DNA from: Fratercula arctica
Taxonomy: Eukaryota > Chordata > Aves > Charadriiformes > Alcidae
Direction: 5' to 3'
Assembly (NCBI GenBank): GCA_947846985.1
Contig: CANTUZ010000020.1
Location: forward strand, 4,417,959-4,481,958
Length of the DNA: 64,000 nt
Below the pieces are notes generated by a model. That model was not told the DNA's origin, searched no databases, and saw only the letters and a list, made by a program, of their open reading frames with translations. Positions 41,196 through 53,647 of this stretch are shown piece after piece. The stretch's first letter is position 1. Each line of letters opens with the position of its first letter. Position numbers and translations under genes: made by a program.

Positions 41196-42127
41196 TGCCA
41201 CAGGCAGCCCCGGAGCCCAGCACCTGAGCCCGCAGCACAGGGCTGCCGAGGAGCCAGCCCTGTAACAAGATAACGGCGCCGTTTTCTCCTTTTTCTTCTC
41301 TCTTTTTTATTTTTTGTTCAGCAAACCGTATAATAAACCCACAATGAGGCCCCTTTCAAACAGACCCCTATTAAAGTACCGGTCCTATTTTTAAGAGTAA
41401 ACTTCCAGTGGCACCGGGAGGTTGAGTACAATAGAAATGTGACCTGCCGGAGGAGTGGGACGTTGCTTTTGTGCCTGTCGCAAACCAAAAGCATCGCTCT
41501 GCACTGCGGTGTTGATGCTGCCACCCCATTGCCTGGGCACCCGGGCAGCATCCCAGCTGCAGGGAGGGAGGACAAGGGGGGTTTTTTGCCTTTAAAAAGT
41601 CAAAAAGGCTGGAAGGAGGGAGCAGCTGTGCACCCACACCTGCAGGTCCTGAGTTAGGGATGCGCCCAGGGCAAGGTGCTGCAGCCGCCATGCAGTCGTG
41701 CCTCAGTTTCCCCACCTGTAGCACATGGAGAGTGCGGGCTCTGGAGCCGCAAATCCTGCCTGTGCGGGCAGATGGAGCCGGCGGAGCTGTGGGCATGGCT
41801 GCCCGCCACCACCACGCCGCTGCCAAGCACGGCCGGTCCCTCCCCGGCCGAGGCGTGTCGAAGGCAGGCGATGGGCTTTGCGGTTGCGCTGGCCGGTGGC
41901 CCTCTTGGCCACTGGGCTGGCCAAGGTGAGCCGGGGCAGGACGGGGCGGGGGGGGGGGTTGTGACACAGGCGGTGCCGCAGGATGCGGCGGACACCGGGC
42001 GATGCCGCCGCCGATGGCGGGAGGAAGCCCGCCGGCCCGGCGAGTGCGATGGTTTGTTCAGCGGAGGGCAAGGGAACTGAGATTAAAAAAAGCCCCGCTA
42101 AGATCAGAAAGGCTGGCGCGCACAGTG

Positions 42128-42335
42128 CCCTATTGTGGAGCTGTCACACTTCCCTTTACTTTATTGCTTTTGTCCAACACCCTATTGTTCCACTTCCTTT
42201 TGTCCCCTATTCACAGCCCTGGCTTTTCATTACCCAGCCGGCCTTGTTGTTTTCGTTTCTTTTGTTTGAAGTTCCTGAGAGGAAGGTTTTATTTTCAGCG
42301 GTTTGATTAATTCGCAGCTTGAGCTGGGCTTTGTT
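42128..42335. promoter_or_regulatory. SOX13: SOX-motif cluster E, upstream of SOX13 coding exon 1
   Basis: Same-strand SOX cores: TATTGTG 42131-42137, CTTTTGT 42167-42173, CTATTGTT 42182-42189, CTTTTGT 42197-42203, CTTTTGT 42259-42265 and CTTTGTT 42329-42335. That is six in about 210 bp, some 1.4 kb before the SOX13 start codon. Enhancer or autoregulatory function is inferred. Confidence 0.45.
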
Positions 42336-43710
42336 TGTTATGTCATTGCTGCCCTGGCTCGGGCCCCCCCACCTCCCGACCATCACCCCGTCCCGCACCT
42401 CCCAGCCCTGATTTTGGGGGGGGGGTCCTGAGGAGCCATCGGGGTGTGGGGAGGCGAGAGGGAGCAGAGCACGGGGGTCCTGGCTGGGGGGTGCCAGCCC
42501 CCAGGGAGGATGCTCTCCCCATCCCACCGTGACCCCATCCCACACCGGCAGCCCCTGTGGTCCCGCAGGATCCTGGCTCCTGGCAGCGGCCGGTGCAAAT
42601 CGCTTCCTTAACGGCCTCCTTTTCCCATTATTCTACCCAGAAAAGAGAGCTTGGGGAGCGTAATACTTGTTCCCATTTCTTGCCATGCAGTGTGAGGGTT
42701 GGTGTCCCCGAGAAGGCCACTGAGCATGGCTGCAGGTTGCCCTTTGCATATGGCTGAACCCTTTGCGGCAAAGGGGTGGCGAGATCCCGGCGTGCCTGGC
42801 ACCTGCGCGGGGGTATGGCACCCACAGCCCTGGCGCTGCTTGGGGGCTTTCCAGGGGACGTGGCTGTGAGACATTTTTTGGGGCAGTTCCCATTGAAAAT
42901 ACCAGCTCTGGCTGTGCTTGGGGTCCCCTGGGGTTATACAGCTTGTGCCCCATAATGGCTTGTGGTCCCGTCTGCGGTGCCTGTCTGAGCAGTTGGCAGC
43001 ACCAGGAGTGGCACCGGCACCCATGGTCGTGTTGGTGAAGTCGGGGAGAGCCGTTCCCTGGGGCTGGCCCCTCACTGTGGCCAGGGCTCGGCTGGTCCCA
43101 GCTCCACGCTGAGCCGGGGACTCCTGCAGGAGCGATTCTGGTGGCTGTCCCAGCCATTGTTTGGTGGGACCAGGATTTCCATTTCCCGTCAGAGCGGGAA
43201 ACCGGCTTTGCCGGCTTTCTAGGCATGGCTCCTGGGGCGGCGCGGGGTGGCCACACGTGAGCCGAGAGCCGGGGACCCCTGGGGTGCTGGCTCGGGTCTG
43301 GCACGGGTCTCTCGCGGTGAGCCTTGGGTTGCTCTCTGCCAGGCTGCTGGACAAAATGCAAGGGCACGTGCTCATATTGGCCCTAAATCCCATGCCTTTA
43401 CCTCGCTTTTTTTAGGGCTTTGCTTTGTTGCTCCTTTCCCTTCACAGCCCAAAGCGTGATGGGCTTGTTTCCCTGGGGGCTTCTGGCCACCGAGCCCCAA
43501 ATCTGCAAAAAACCTGAGCTCAGGAAGCCAGGATGAAGAGCTCAGCTTCGCCAAGCCATGGCAAAAAGCAAAACCAGTGCCCCTGAAAAACCAGCAGCAC
43601 AGGGCACTCCAGTATGGGGCCAGGCTGGGAAAAGGGGTGCCCGTGGCTGGGGAGTGCCTGTGTCCGGGGGGTGCCCCATGGCTCTGCTGACAGCCCTGCT
43701 GCCCCATAGG

Positions 43711-46700
43711 ATGTCCATGAGGAGCCCTGTTTCTCCCCACCTGGAGCTCGATGGAGCGGGCAGCATGGTGAACTGCACCATCAAGACGGAGGAGAAGAAG
43801 GAGGGCAGCTACGAGTCCCCACCGGGGGCTGCCCCCAGCACCGAGCCCCGTCCCAACGACCCGCCGGGGCCACCACCGAGGGAGGGCACCGACCCCCAGG
43901 CACTGCCGCAGGTGGGTCCCATGGCTGTGACAAACATGGGTCCTGGCTGGGGTCCCACTGGCCATCCCCGCTCCAGACAGGGAGGGGGTGCTTGTTTCCC
44001 CAGGTGGTTATTCCTCTTCCCGAGGAAACGAAGGTGAAACCTGAGGCTCCCCCAAGGCTTTCTGGTGGGTGTTGGTGCTCTCTGGTCAGCCCTGGGGTCT
44101 GAGTGCTTCGCCTTCGGTGTGGAGCCACCTCCAGATGTGCTCCGTCCCTTCAGCCTCCCTTTTTAATTACTTTTGGGTTTTCTTTCCCCATGACCAGCAG
44201 CCTCAGCTCTCCCATTCCCTGTGCTGCCTCCCGGGGGCGGGATGGGGCTCAGAGGAGCCAGGCAGTTTAAATAAATAATAGAAACCTCCAGCAAATAAGT
44301 CTTTGCGGCACGAAGAGCAGAGCTGCTCTCAAGGCGGGCTGGGGGGAACGTGCCTGGCAGAGTGTGGTCCAGCAGTCAGCTGGGCAGGGCCGGCTCCGAG
44401 CATCCCATCGGCCAAGCGTCTCCTGCCCGGAGACCTGGGGATGTCTCTGGTGGAGACCTGGGGATGTTCCCGTCCATGGGAGCGGGTGCCGAGTCCTGCC
44501 GTGTGTGTCGCAGGAGTCCCACTCGCCCACCGGCGACGTGCCGGAGCCCAGGCGCTCTGCCTTCGAGCCAGCCGTCAGCAGCCAGGAGAAGCTGGACTTC
44601 AACAGGAACTTGAAGGAGGGTAAGGAAGGTTTCCAAGTGGCCTCTGGATCTTCCCCCTCGCTCCCTTTGAGCCTCTCGTCATTTTTGCAAAGCCGTGGGA
44701 CGGGATGGGATGCTCACCTGGGCTGTCCTCTCCCTCTCCCTGCTCTCCCGACCCTGGTGCCGGCCGGCGTGGACAGTGATGCCAACCATCGAGAAATTAC
44801 TGTCCAGCGACTGGAAGGAGCGGCTGCTGGGCCGAAACACGGCTGAGTCCAAGGAAGTGAAAGGTGAGGTCTCCCCCTGGCCACCCACCTCCACCGTCCT
44901 CCCTCCTGCACCCAGTGCCGCCTGGGCTGGAAACACGGCATTTCCCACCTTAGCCGGAGGGGAGATGTGCCTGCAAGTGCATGTATTTAATTGGGATTTG
45001 TATTTTTTTTAAACCAAAACGTTGGGTTTTTTCTGGGGGGGAGCATCCCTGAGGAAAGCTTGCCTTTTGACTGCACAGAGGGGATGGTTCAGCACATGGG
45101 GATCTTTATGCCCCCACCATGCATTAGCCATTCCGTGGCTGTGCATCACCCACCAGCACCCAACTGTGGTGGTGATGATGATGCCCGTCACCCTCCCCTG
45201 ACCCGCAGCCCCTTGGTTTTTTTCCAGGAACCCAGGAGAGCCTGGCAGAGAAGGAGCTCCAGTTACTTGTCATGATCAACCAGCTGTCCACGCTGCGGGA
45301 CCAGCTGCTGACGGCCCACTCGGAGCAGAAGAACATGGCCGCGATGCTCTTCGAGAAGCAGCAGCAGCAGATGGAGCTGGCGCGGCAGCAGCAAGAGCAG
45401 GTGGGCTCAGGTCCTCGTGGGCAGCCTGCTCTGGGGAAGCGTTTGCCAAGGACCATCCATCCCTTTGGGGATCCCTTTGGGATCAGCTGGCCGTGGGTGC
45501 AGGACCAGGACAGGGTCCCCCTGGGAGTGGTCCTCCTGGGGGAGGTGGCTTTTGGCTTTGCGGGCAGCAGGACTTTGCTTTCTGCGTGGAAAACCTCCTG
45601 TTTTCTGTGCCCATCCCAAAGACTCCCTGGTGCCAGGACGATGAGGGTCAAAGGAGATGGGAATTGCACTCTTTAAAATAATGAAACCACACTGAATCCT
45701 TGTGACTGTGCTCTCTTTGCTCTTTGAACATCAGTTTTTCCCTCTCTGGTGGCCCATACGATGCTAAGGGCAGGGGTGACACTCCCGGCACACCCCGGGG
45801 TGGGGGTGACACCATCCCTCCCAGCCCATTTCTCTCCCCGTGTCCCAGGAGGTGGCTCAGGGGCAGCTCAGCCCCCCCACCGCCCTCCCCACGGCACCCG
45901 GGACCCTCCGCAGACCCCTTGTCTCCATTTTGCCTGTGTTGGGCAGCTCGTGCCGGGCCATAACCCCGCCGGGGCCAGCTGGGCGCTGCCGTTGGTGCCG
46001 CTGAGCCCCGCTGTCTCCCCTCCGCCAGATCGCCAAGCAGCAGCAGCAGCTCATCCAGCAGCAGCACAAAATCAACCTCCTGCAGCAACAGATCCAGGTA
46101 AAGGCGGGGGGGACACCTCCCCGAGCACCCCCCTTCCCATGCTGGGTGATTGCAGCCCCCTCGTGGCCCATCCCAGGGCTGGGCAAGGGGATGGCACCCT
46201 CCTGCAGTGTCCTGCAGGGGTTATCTGGTCTCTCTGCTTCTCTCCCCCTCTCTCCTCCAGCAGGTCAACATGCCCTACGTCATGATTCCCGCCTTCACCC
46301 CCAGCCACCAGCCTCTCCCCGTCACTCCCGACTCCCAGTTAGCGCTGCCCATCCAGCCCATCCCCTGCAAACCAGGTGAGCGGGGTCCCCCGGGACTGCC
46401 CCAGCCCTGCGGGGTGGCCTTGTCCCCCCAACCCCTCTCCCTCTGCTCCCCGCAGTGGATTACCCAGTGCAGCTGCTTCACAGCCCCCCTCCTCCCACGC
46501 TGAAGAGACCCGCCGGCTCGGGCCATCTCCAGATGCAGGTACAGCCCCAAGGCACCTCCATCCCCCCAGACTGGGGTGCCGTGGGGGACTGCGCTTCACC
46601 CCTTTCCCCCCTCCCCTCTGCTGCAGGAGACCTCACAGCCGCTGAACCTGACAGCCAAACCCAAAGGTTCCGACCTCCCCAGTGCCTCCAGCTCGCCCAG

Positions 46701-49700
46701 TTTGAAGATGAGCGGCTGCCAGTCCCTCACGCCGAATCACGGGGCCACCAGGGACCTGCAGACCAGCCCGTCCAACCTGCCTCTGGGTGGGTTCCCAAGC
46801 GCCTTCACTGATGGATGGTCCCGTGCCCATCTATGACAGGGGACATCTCTGGTCCCTGGGGGTCCCTCCTCCCTGGGGTGGCCTGGGTGGGCACCTGCTG
46901 CTCTGCGCCACCCTCTTGGGGCACGCAGTTGTGATTGCTGGGGTGGGATGGGGTGTTGGAGGAGTGGGCACTGGCACTGATGGGTGCCCATGCCGTTGTC
47001 CTGCCAGGATTCCTGGGCGAAGGCGATGCTATCACCAAAGCCATCCAGGACGCACGGCAGCTGCTGCACGGCCACAGCGGAGCCATGGAGGGGTCACTGA
47101 GCAACCCCTACCGCAAGGTGAGAAAAGCCCACAGGGTGGTCACCGTCCCCTTCTCCGACCCCACTGTCAGCAGCCAGAGCCGGGTCTCCATCCATGCTGA
47201 CTCCCTGGAGCTGGTTCCTGAGTCTCCGCTCTCCTGCAGGACCACGTTGGGATTGATTCTTCCCCAGTGAAGGAGCGGATGGAGGAGACCCCTGCCCACC
47301 GGCTGGATGAAGCTCTGTTGAGCTGTGAGATGGACGGTAAGGAGGTCCGAGGCCACTGTGGTGTCACCCCCTGCTTGCTCCGTCCTCTCTGGCTCCTGAC
47401 CTCAGCCGGGGTTTCCCTCGCAGGCTCACGGCACTTCCCCGAGTCCAGGAACAACAACCACATCAAGCGGCCCATGAACGCCTTCATGGTGTGGGCAAAG
47501 GACGAGAGGAGGAAGATTTTGCAGGCCTTCCCGGACATGCACAACTCCAGCATCAGCAAGATCCTGGGTGAGTGCCAGGGATGGGGTGGGGAGGGGGGGG
47601 CCTGGGGCAGGACCCCACTTCTGCATCCCCACAGAGGGCCCGGCTGCTCACTCCACTCATCCTCAACCACCCACGTACGGGTGATGCCCACCAGGATGAT
47701 GCTCCCCTGGTTGTAGCAGCATCACTCTTGGAGGCGCCTGCAGCAGCAGGAGCCTCATGCGGGCAACGACTCACACCCCCCCCGACAGCAGTGGTCCTGC
47801 TGCAGCTCTCGGTCACACCAGCCCTTCCCCGCGACCATTAAAAGCTATTAAAAGCGAGCGGTGCGGTCGGCAGCGAGCCCGTGGGAAGGGCTGGGAGCGA
47901 GCGTGCGCCGTGCCGCGGGTTACCTCCGACACGCACCCCTCGCGCTGCCACGGACTCGTTTTAGCAGCTCTGCTCGTTCAAGAAAAGAAAAGAAAAAAAC
48001 CAAAACAAAACAAAAATGAAACAACCGCCAAGCTTTTCCCTTTGAAAGAGCGCGTGGGCAGGATCTGCTCCGCTTACCTCTCACGACCGCGAGGACCGGG
48101 GAGGGGGGGGTCTGGGAGCGGGCGTTCTGCGGTGAGCGGCTTGCTGTCACGGTAGATGTCCGTGGCTTTAAATAGCTGGTGCGGTTCTGCCCGAGGAGCC
48201 GGAGCCGCTCGCTGCTCGAGGGGTCCAAATTTAGCAGATGGACAAATGGTCCAGAGCCGGCGTGCACCCAGGCGGGGAGGGGTTCGGTTCCTGTGTGCTC
48301 TCCTGCTCCTGGAAGTGTGGGTCTGAGGCGGCGCGAGGGGCCGAGCACGTGGGGAAGGAGCCAGTGGAGAACACCATGGGCAAGGGGCTTGCATGCCTCT
48401 GTGCCTCAGTTTACCTGGGCCACCTGGCTCGTGGTGCGGGTGTGGGAGTTCCCCGGGGGAGCTGGGCTGTGCTAGCGGGTACAGGACACGCAGGAAAGGG
48501 GCACGTGGGGACTCACAGGAGGACTTCGATGATGGGGGGGGTGTCTCTGGAGGTGACCAGCCCAAAGCCCTGCTCAGAGCCTAACTCCATAGTCCCATCA
48601 CGGTGCTCAGGGCTGTGTCCTGTTGAGCATCTCCAAGGATGCTGAGGGATCTCCAAGCATCTCTTGCCCTTCTCTCTCCCAAACTGGACGCTGGGCCAGC
48701 TGCAGCCTCCCAGTTGCTGAGCTGAGGGGATTAATCCCTTCTCTCCGCCAGCCCGAGCCCCTCTCCCAGCCCAGCAGCTTTTGTGCTGTGCCCTGTGTTG
48801 CCCTCCTGCCCGGGGTGCTGGCGGCGATGACAATAAAGGTCAGCCAGTGGGGGAATGCGAGTCACACGCCGGCACAGCCTATTTTAGCTGCAGCACCTGC
48901 TCGCCATACCTTGGAGGGGATCGAAAGCCCTGGCCCGAGAGGTGCCCGGGGAAGGTCAGGGCTGGCGACCTGTTCCCGGTGTGCCGGGAGGGCTGGCAGC
49001 CCTCTGTGGCATGGGGCTCCCATTGGAGCAGCCGCTCTCACCAGCTCTGCGCAAATTCAGGTGCCGTTTGCACAGGGAATGATATGAGCGTTAACTAACT
49101 CCTGCGATAGCTACCCCAGCCGGGAGCCAGCGTGGGTTTCATCACAGCAGGCGGGGGTGTAAGCACGTCCCATGGCTCCTCTCTGCGCAGGCTCCCGGTG
49201 GAAATCCATGACAAACCAGGAGAAGCAGCCCTACTACGAGGAGCAAGCCCGGCTGAGCCGGCAGCACCTGGAGAAATACCCTGACTATAAGTACAAGCCC
49301 CGACCCAAACGCACCTGCATCGTGGAGGGGAAGCGGCTGCGTGTGGGCGAGTACAAGGCGCTGATGAGGAACCGGCGGCAGGACGCCAGGCAGGGCTACT
49401 TGATAGGGTAACGTGCCCTTTCCTCCCGTCCGAGGGGGCCCACGGGGTGGGGGAGGCAGGGAGAGCGCCCCGACCCCCCGGCCGGTGATTGCATTCCCCT
49501 GTCCCGCAGGCCCCAGGGCAGCCAGATGCCCCCCGCCTCCTCAGACGTGCTGTACCAGCGGCCGGTGGGCATGCAGCTGACGCCCCCCCTGATGGAGCAC
49601 TACCTGCCCCGCGGCATGGACCCCAGCATGCCCGTCATCGTCAACACCCGCAGCCTCAAGGAGGGCGACGGCGCTGACGACGGGCAGTCGGTGGCCGACG

Positions 49701-49783
49701 GTGAGATGTACCGCTACAGCGAGGAGGAGGACTCGGAGGGCGAGGACAAGAGTGACGGCGAGCTGGTGGTGCTGACGGACTGA
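43711..49783 (+). CDS. SOX13: SOX13, SoxD-group HMG-box transcription factor
   Basis: Nuclear DNA-binding regulator of lineage choice; in mammals it is known in gamma-delta T cells and as a partner of TCF1. Exons: 43711-43911, 44514-44619, 44777-44863, 45228-45400, 46029-46097, 46261-46375, 46456-46538, 46627-46786, 47008-47117, 47240-47336, 47424-47567, 49191-49407, 49510-49783. All borders are GT-AG and the phases agree, giving 611 residues (human about 620). Residues 132-212 form the SoxD leucine zipper (leucines 137, 144, 151, 158) and Q-rich coiled coil for dimerisation. PLNLT at 283-287 resembles a CtBP-binding motif. The HMG box spans about 413-489 ([19 protein letters not shown] through the KYKPRPKR end). 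The C-terminus is acidic. MSMRSP is the conserved start; the frame is open further upstream to 43558, but an acceptor precedes the ATG by one base. The 47568-49190 intron holds nothing recognised. Confidence 0.97.
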
Positions 49784-50511
49784 GGGGGAGCTCAGGGGGG
49801 GTGGTAGGTGGGGGTGGCAGGGCTGGCTGCCACCAAAAAGGAGGTCAGAGCATCCCCCCATGGGACGGGATCCGGACAAAGGGCTGCGCTGGGAGCAGGT
49901 GAGAGCTGCTACCCCGGGAGGCAGGAGTCGCCGCTGCCTGCACGTGGATGCTGCCGGTGTATCCCATGGTGGGCAACCAGCATTTTGGGTGGGATGAGCC
50001 GTGACGTGCGCTGCCGGTTGCATGGGGCCGTGGCTGGGACGTGCTGACCCTGCTGGGCAACCTGGCGAGGGCTCCGGCTGCCGGGAATGTGGCTCTGCAG
50101 CTCGGTCCTGCTCTGGTGACAGGGACATGGGGAGGTGAAGTCACCTGGCCCAGGGATGCGGGTGTCAGGGCTGCTGAGCTGTCACCCACTCGCAGCCCCC
50201 TGGGAGGGATCCGAGTGTTATCAGGGTGCGGGAAAACCTCCTGAGCATCTCCCAGCCCTCCAGCACCCGCCGGTCCCTTGCAGAGAGCCTCACCTGCGGT
50301 GGCTGCCAGCCCCCACTGCTAGGGACATGGGATGGGGACACGTTTGTCCCTCGCTCAGCCCGGCCTGACCTCCCCGCTGTGTTTCCCACTCGGTCTTTAG
50401 AGCCTGCCAGCAAATTCCCATGGAGCCATTTTTAGCTCTCGCCTGGTCCCAGTACCAGCCAAAGGCTCCGAGGAGCCCTTTGTGCTCCTGACAGCTCTGG
50501 CCCACTTTGTA

Positions 50512-50517
50512 AATAAA
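50512..50517 (+). terminator. SOX13: proximal poly(A) signal AATAAA, SOX13
   Basis: Canonical hexamer in TTTGTAAATAAAGCGG, about 730 bases after the stop. Confidence 0.6.
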
Positions 50518-50835
50518 GCGGGTGCCTGTTCCATAGCTGCGCCGTTACCCCGGCCCCCCCCCGCCGGCCCCTGCCCCAGGCACCAGCCCCAGCTGCGGTG
50601 GATACGTGCCCCCTTTGTGCCCTGTCCATCCCTGGGCACCTCTCCCTCCTACACCCCGGCTCTGCGAGCTGCGGGCTCCACCCGTGACCTGCATCGTGAA
50701 AAGCACAGAGGGAGAGAAAAAAATAACAGCAATTTTTTTTTTTTTTTTTAAAAAGGAAATAATTTAAAAAAAAAAACAACCAAACCTTGCTCCGGTCAGA
50801 GCCTGGCCCAGGGGTGTTTGGGGTGCAGGGTGGCT

Positions 50836-51010
50836 GGGCATGCACGGTGTCCGGGTGTCCATGCAGGGTGTCCGGCTGTGCGTGCACAGTGTCCGGCTGT
50901 GCGTGCTCGGTGTCTGGGTGTGCGTGCTCGGTGTCTGGCTGTACATGCAGGGTGTCCGGCTGTGCGTGCTCGGTGTCCGGCTGTGCATGCACAGTGTCCA
51001 GCTGTGCGCA
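50836..51010. repeat. 21-bp minisatellite in SOX13 3' UTR
   Basis: About eight diverged copies of GGTGTCCGGCTGTGCGTGCTC, with variants such as GTGTCTGGGTGTGCGTGCTC and GTACATGCAG. Because the period is a multiple of three, open frames persist on both strands, but nothing else suggests coding. Confidence 0.92.
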
Positions 51011-51630
51011 GAGTCCGTGCACCGCCCTGTGGCAACAGCCAGAAACAGGCACCGCAGCCCTGGCTGCAGCCACAGCCTGGCACCGCGGGGACCTTGCCGG
51101 GGGTGCAGAAGGGGCTGCAGCTGCCCACGCTCCAGGCTGCAGCGGAGGGGGGGGGACACACAACGAGCCCTGCAATAGGGACTTTGCAGCAGAGCCACGT
51201 CCTCAGCCCCAGAGTGGGGGTCTGGAGCTCTCCTGCTCCCCGCGGGGCTGCATCAGGATGGTGTTTATCCAAGGGAGGGGTCCTGCCTCCTCGCCCACCC
51301 AGCAAACACCTCTCTCCTCTCTTTCCCTTTGTCAGCGCTTTATTTATTCCCCCTCCCTGTGCTGCTCTGGCTGGGGTCCCTGGGGAAGGGGTGCCGGCTC
51401 CCAGGGTGGGATGGGATGGGCTGCAGAGGGGGCTGGAAGCAGATGTGCCCGACAAAGATGCAGCTCTTCCCCCCTCTCTCTCTCTTCTTTTTTTTTTTTT
51501 AAAGACTGTAAATATAGATAGAGCTTTATTTTGTTAATAAGATGATGAGTAACTTAACCTGTATATTTCACATACTTGTTTACAATTGTCCCGTTGCCCC
51601 CCACCTCCCCCACCCCCAACCCCTTGGCAC

Positions 51631-51636
51631 AATAAA
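51631..51636 (+). terminator. SOX13: distal poly(A) signal AATAAA, SOX13
   Basis: AATAAA in GGCACAATAAAGATGAC. The preceding AU-rich sequence is typical of a mature 3' end. Confidence 0.75.
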
Positions 51637-51655
51637 GATGACTTTTTGGAGCAGA

Positions 51656-52380
51656 GATCTGGGTCTGGGCTTTGCCAGCCTGGGGCTGGGGGCTGGATGT
51701 GGAGCTCTCACCCCCGGCGGTCGGAGCACAGACGGAGGGTGCTCCTTCCCCCTTTCCCTGCCCCTCTCCCAGCACAGCCCCCTCCCAAGGCTCTTGCTCC
51801 CCGCGATGTTGTCACTCGTGCTGTTTTCCCAGCTCTTTCTCCTGCCCCGTCTGCCCGTGGGGGCTCCCAGGCTGTTTGCCTTCTCCTTCCCACTTCTTAC
51901 CTGTGTTTTCTCGAGGGCTCGCCCCACATTGGCAGCGGGTTTGGGGTTCAGCCTCCTCTGCCCGGTGCCTGCTGCAGCCAACCCGACCTGCCCTTGCCAG
52001 AGCCGGAGCCCAGCAGGGCCTGAGGCGGAGGGGGGGTCACGATGAGGACGTGGGATCAGCCTTCATCTCCGCAGAAGGCTGTTTCAAACCACAGGGCACT
52101 GCTCTGGGACAAGGACAATCCCCAGCAGATGCTGCCAGCAGGGAAGGGGCAGCGAATGCTGCATGCAAACACCTGAAGGGAGCTCAGGAGCATGGAGGTG
52201 CGGGGGGGGGACATCAGCAGCCCACCCTGTCAGGAAAAGCCTCCACCGTCATCTCCGCTCCTGCTCTGGCCCTCCCCAGCTGCGGGAGAAGGGCTGAGCG
52301 CCCCCCCCAGGTCCCTGAGGTGCTGCCCCTGCTCCTGCACACGTCCTGCACCAGTGCCCACAGATCCGCCATCCTGCATT
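51656..52380. other. spacer between convergent SOX13 and ETNK2 3' ends
   Basis: About 0.7 kb of GC-rich sequence with no feature recognised. It separates the last SOX13 poly(A) signal from the ETNK2 one on the other strand. Confidence 0.6.
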
Positions 52381-53647
52381 TCCAGCTACCAGCGGCTTTT
52401 ATTTTGCACCAAAACGAACACCAGATGCAACGAGTCCCGGTTCTTGCTGGGGCAGGTTCCTGTGCCCCTGAGGAGGGGACAGGGACAGCCGCTTTGTCCC
52501 CATACCACTCGCCAAGCAGCCAAGGCAGGGGCAGAGGGGTCCGATTCCACCCCCGAGCTGATGCACAACCACCGTCATGAGCTGGTCAGTGCTCAGCGGG
52601 CCAGGCTCACCCTCGCAGAGCCTGTCGGGGGGGAGCAGCCGGGTGCTGAGAGGGGATGAAGCTGTGCCTGGCTCATGGAGCAGGTTGGCTCCATTCAGCC
52701 TCCTGTCGGGGGGTCCCGTGCAGGGACACAGCCACGAGAGGAGCACAGGGATGGTGCCCGTGTTTGGGACAGGACCGACCCCCCCTGACCCTGGGGGAGA
52801 CAGAGCTGGAAGTCCCGTGCTCTGGCAGCATGGGATGCCTTGAGGGAAGCCACGACGGGAGCAGGGAGCTAATGGGAGTCTGGGAGACTGTGTCCATGGG
52901 GAAAGCAGAGCCAGCCATGGGCTGAGCACGCTGCAGGAGGTGCAGGGCACCCAGTGCCCACCAGCAAAAGCTCGCTGGTCCCAAGCCCACGTGGCTCATG
53001 GCCGTTGCCTCCCCCTGCTGCTTTGCACCATGCAAGGTGGAGCACAGCAGCACCCACGCCTCGTGGAAAAGGGTCCCATGCTCAGACACAGCCCCAAGCC
53101 CGGCATCGATACTGACCCACGAAAGGTGCTGGTTTGGGGGTGGGAGCCCCAGCGGCACCCAGTGGACAATGCAAGAGGGGAGGGAGGGAAGGAGCAGCAA
53201 AGGCGACGGGCACAGCGTGTGCACTGGGCAGGTAAAGCAGCTGGGCAGCTCTGGGGGCTCCTGGGCAGATGGGGGCACCCGTTTCCCCCCTCGGGGACAG
53301 CACAGAGGGAGCAATCCGGGTGCCATGCCGAGCAGCAGCAGTGCCAGCAAAGCACCGACCTGCTGGGCACCGGGGCCGAGCCGGGACTCGGCCTTAAGGC
53401 GATGGTGAGGCTTCCTCATGTAGGCAGGAGCCTCTCCGAGGCCATGGTCCTCTTGAGCCTCTCATGGTCCAGTCTCAGGTATGTCCAGGGTCTCCTTTGG
53501 CCGGTGGCTGGGACAGATCTCCTCTCCCCCTCCCCACCATCAGGACCTGCCCTCGCCCCCGGCTGGGGCGGGGAAGGGGCGAGGGGGATGCGAGGGCTGT
53601 GGACGCAGCAAGGACAAAATAGCTCAGGGTCTCTCGGGCCGGAGATG
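52381..53647 (-). other. ETNK2: ETNK2 3' UTR
   Basis: Sequence downstream of the ETNK2 stop on the minus strand. The first good minus-strand AATAAA is TTTATT at 52398-52403 on the plus strand, giving a 3' UTR of about 1.25 kb. No other feature seen. Confidence 0.65.
52398..52403 (-). terminator. ETNK2: poly(A) signal AATAAA, ETNK2
   Basis: Minus-strand AATAAA (plus-strand TTTATT) about 1.24 kb past the stop codon. Confidence 0.65.

Larger units (their letters stand above)
35548..43709 (+). other. SOX13: presumed SOX13 5' intron, distal part
   Basis: No coding exon recognised before 43710. An AT-richer island at about 37680-37980 (with ATATGCATTTCATTAG) contrasts with its GC-rich surroundings. 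Short tandem units lie at 40005-40065 (GGGCAGGATCAGCC blocks) and 40082-40130 (GGGATGCTCTGGAATGGGGC twice). SOX-motif clusters D and E are listed separately. Confidence 0.45.
49784..51655 (+). other. SOX13: SOX13 3' UTR
   Basis: About 1.87 kb from the TGA to the distal poly(A) signal. A proximal AATAAA lies at 50512-50517 and the distal one at 51631-51636, preceded by an AU-rich stretch (51485-51590). Between the two signals lie an A/T homopolymer region (50716-50780) and a 21-bp minisatellite, so usage of the two signals would include or exclude them. Confidence 0.8.

Noticed and set aside
43558..43710. Upstream extension of the SOX13 N-terminus (frame open from 43558)
   Set aside because: A pyrimidine-rich acceptor CCCCATAG directly precedes the ATG, and MSMRSP is the known SoxD start. 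The extension has no similarity to SOX proteins.
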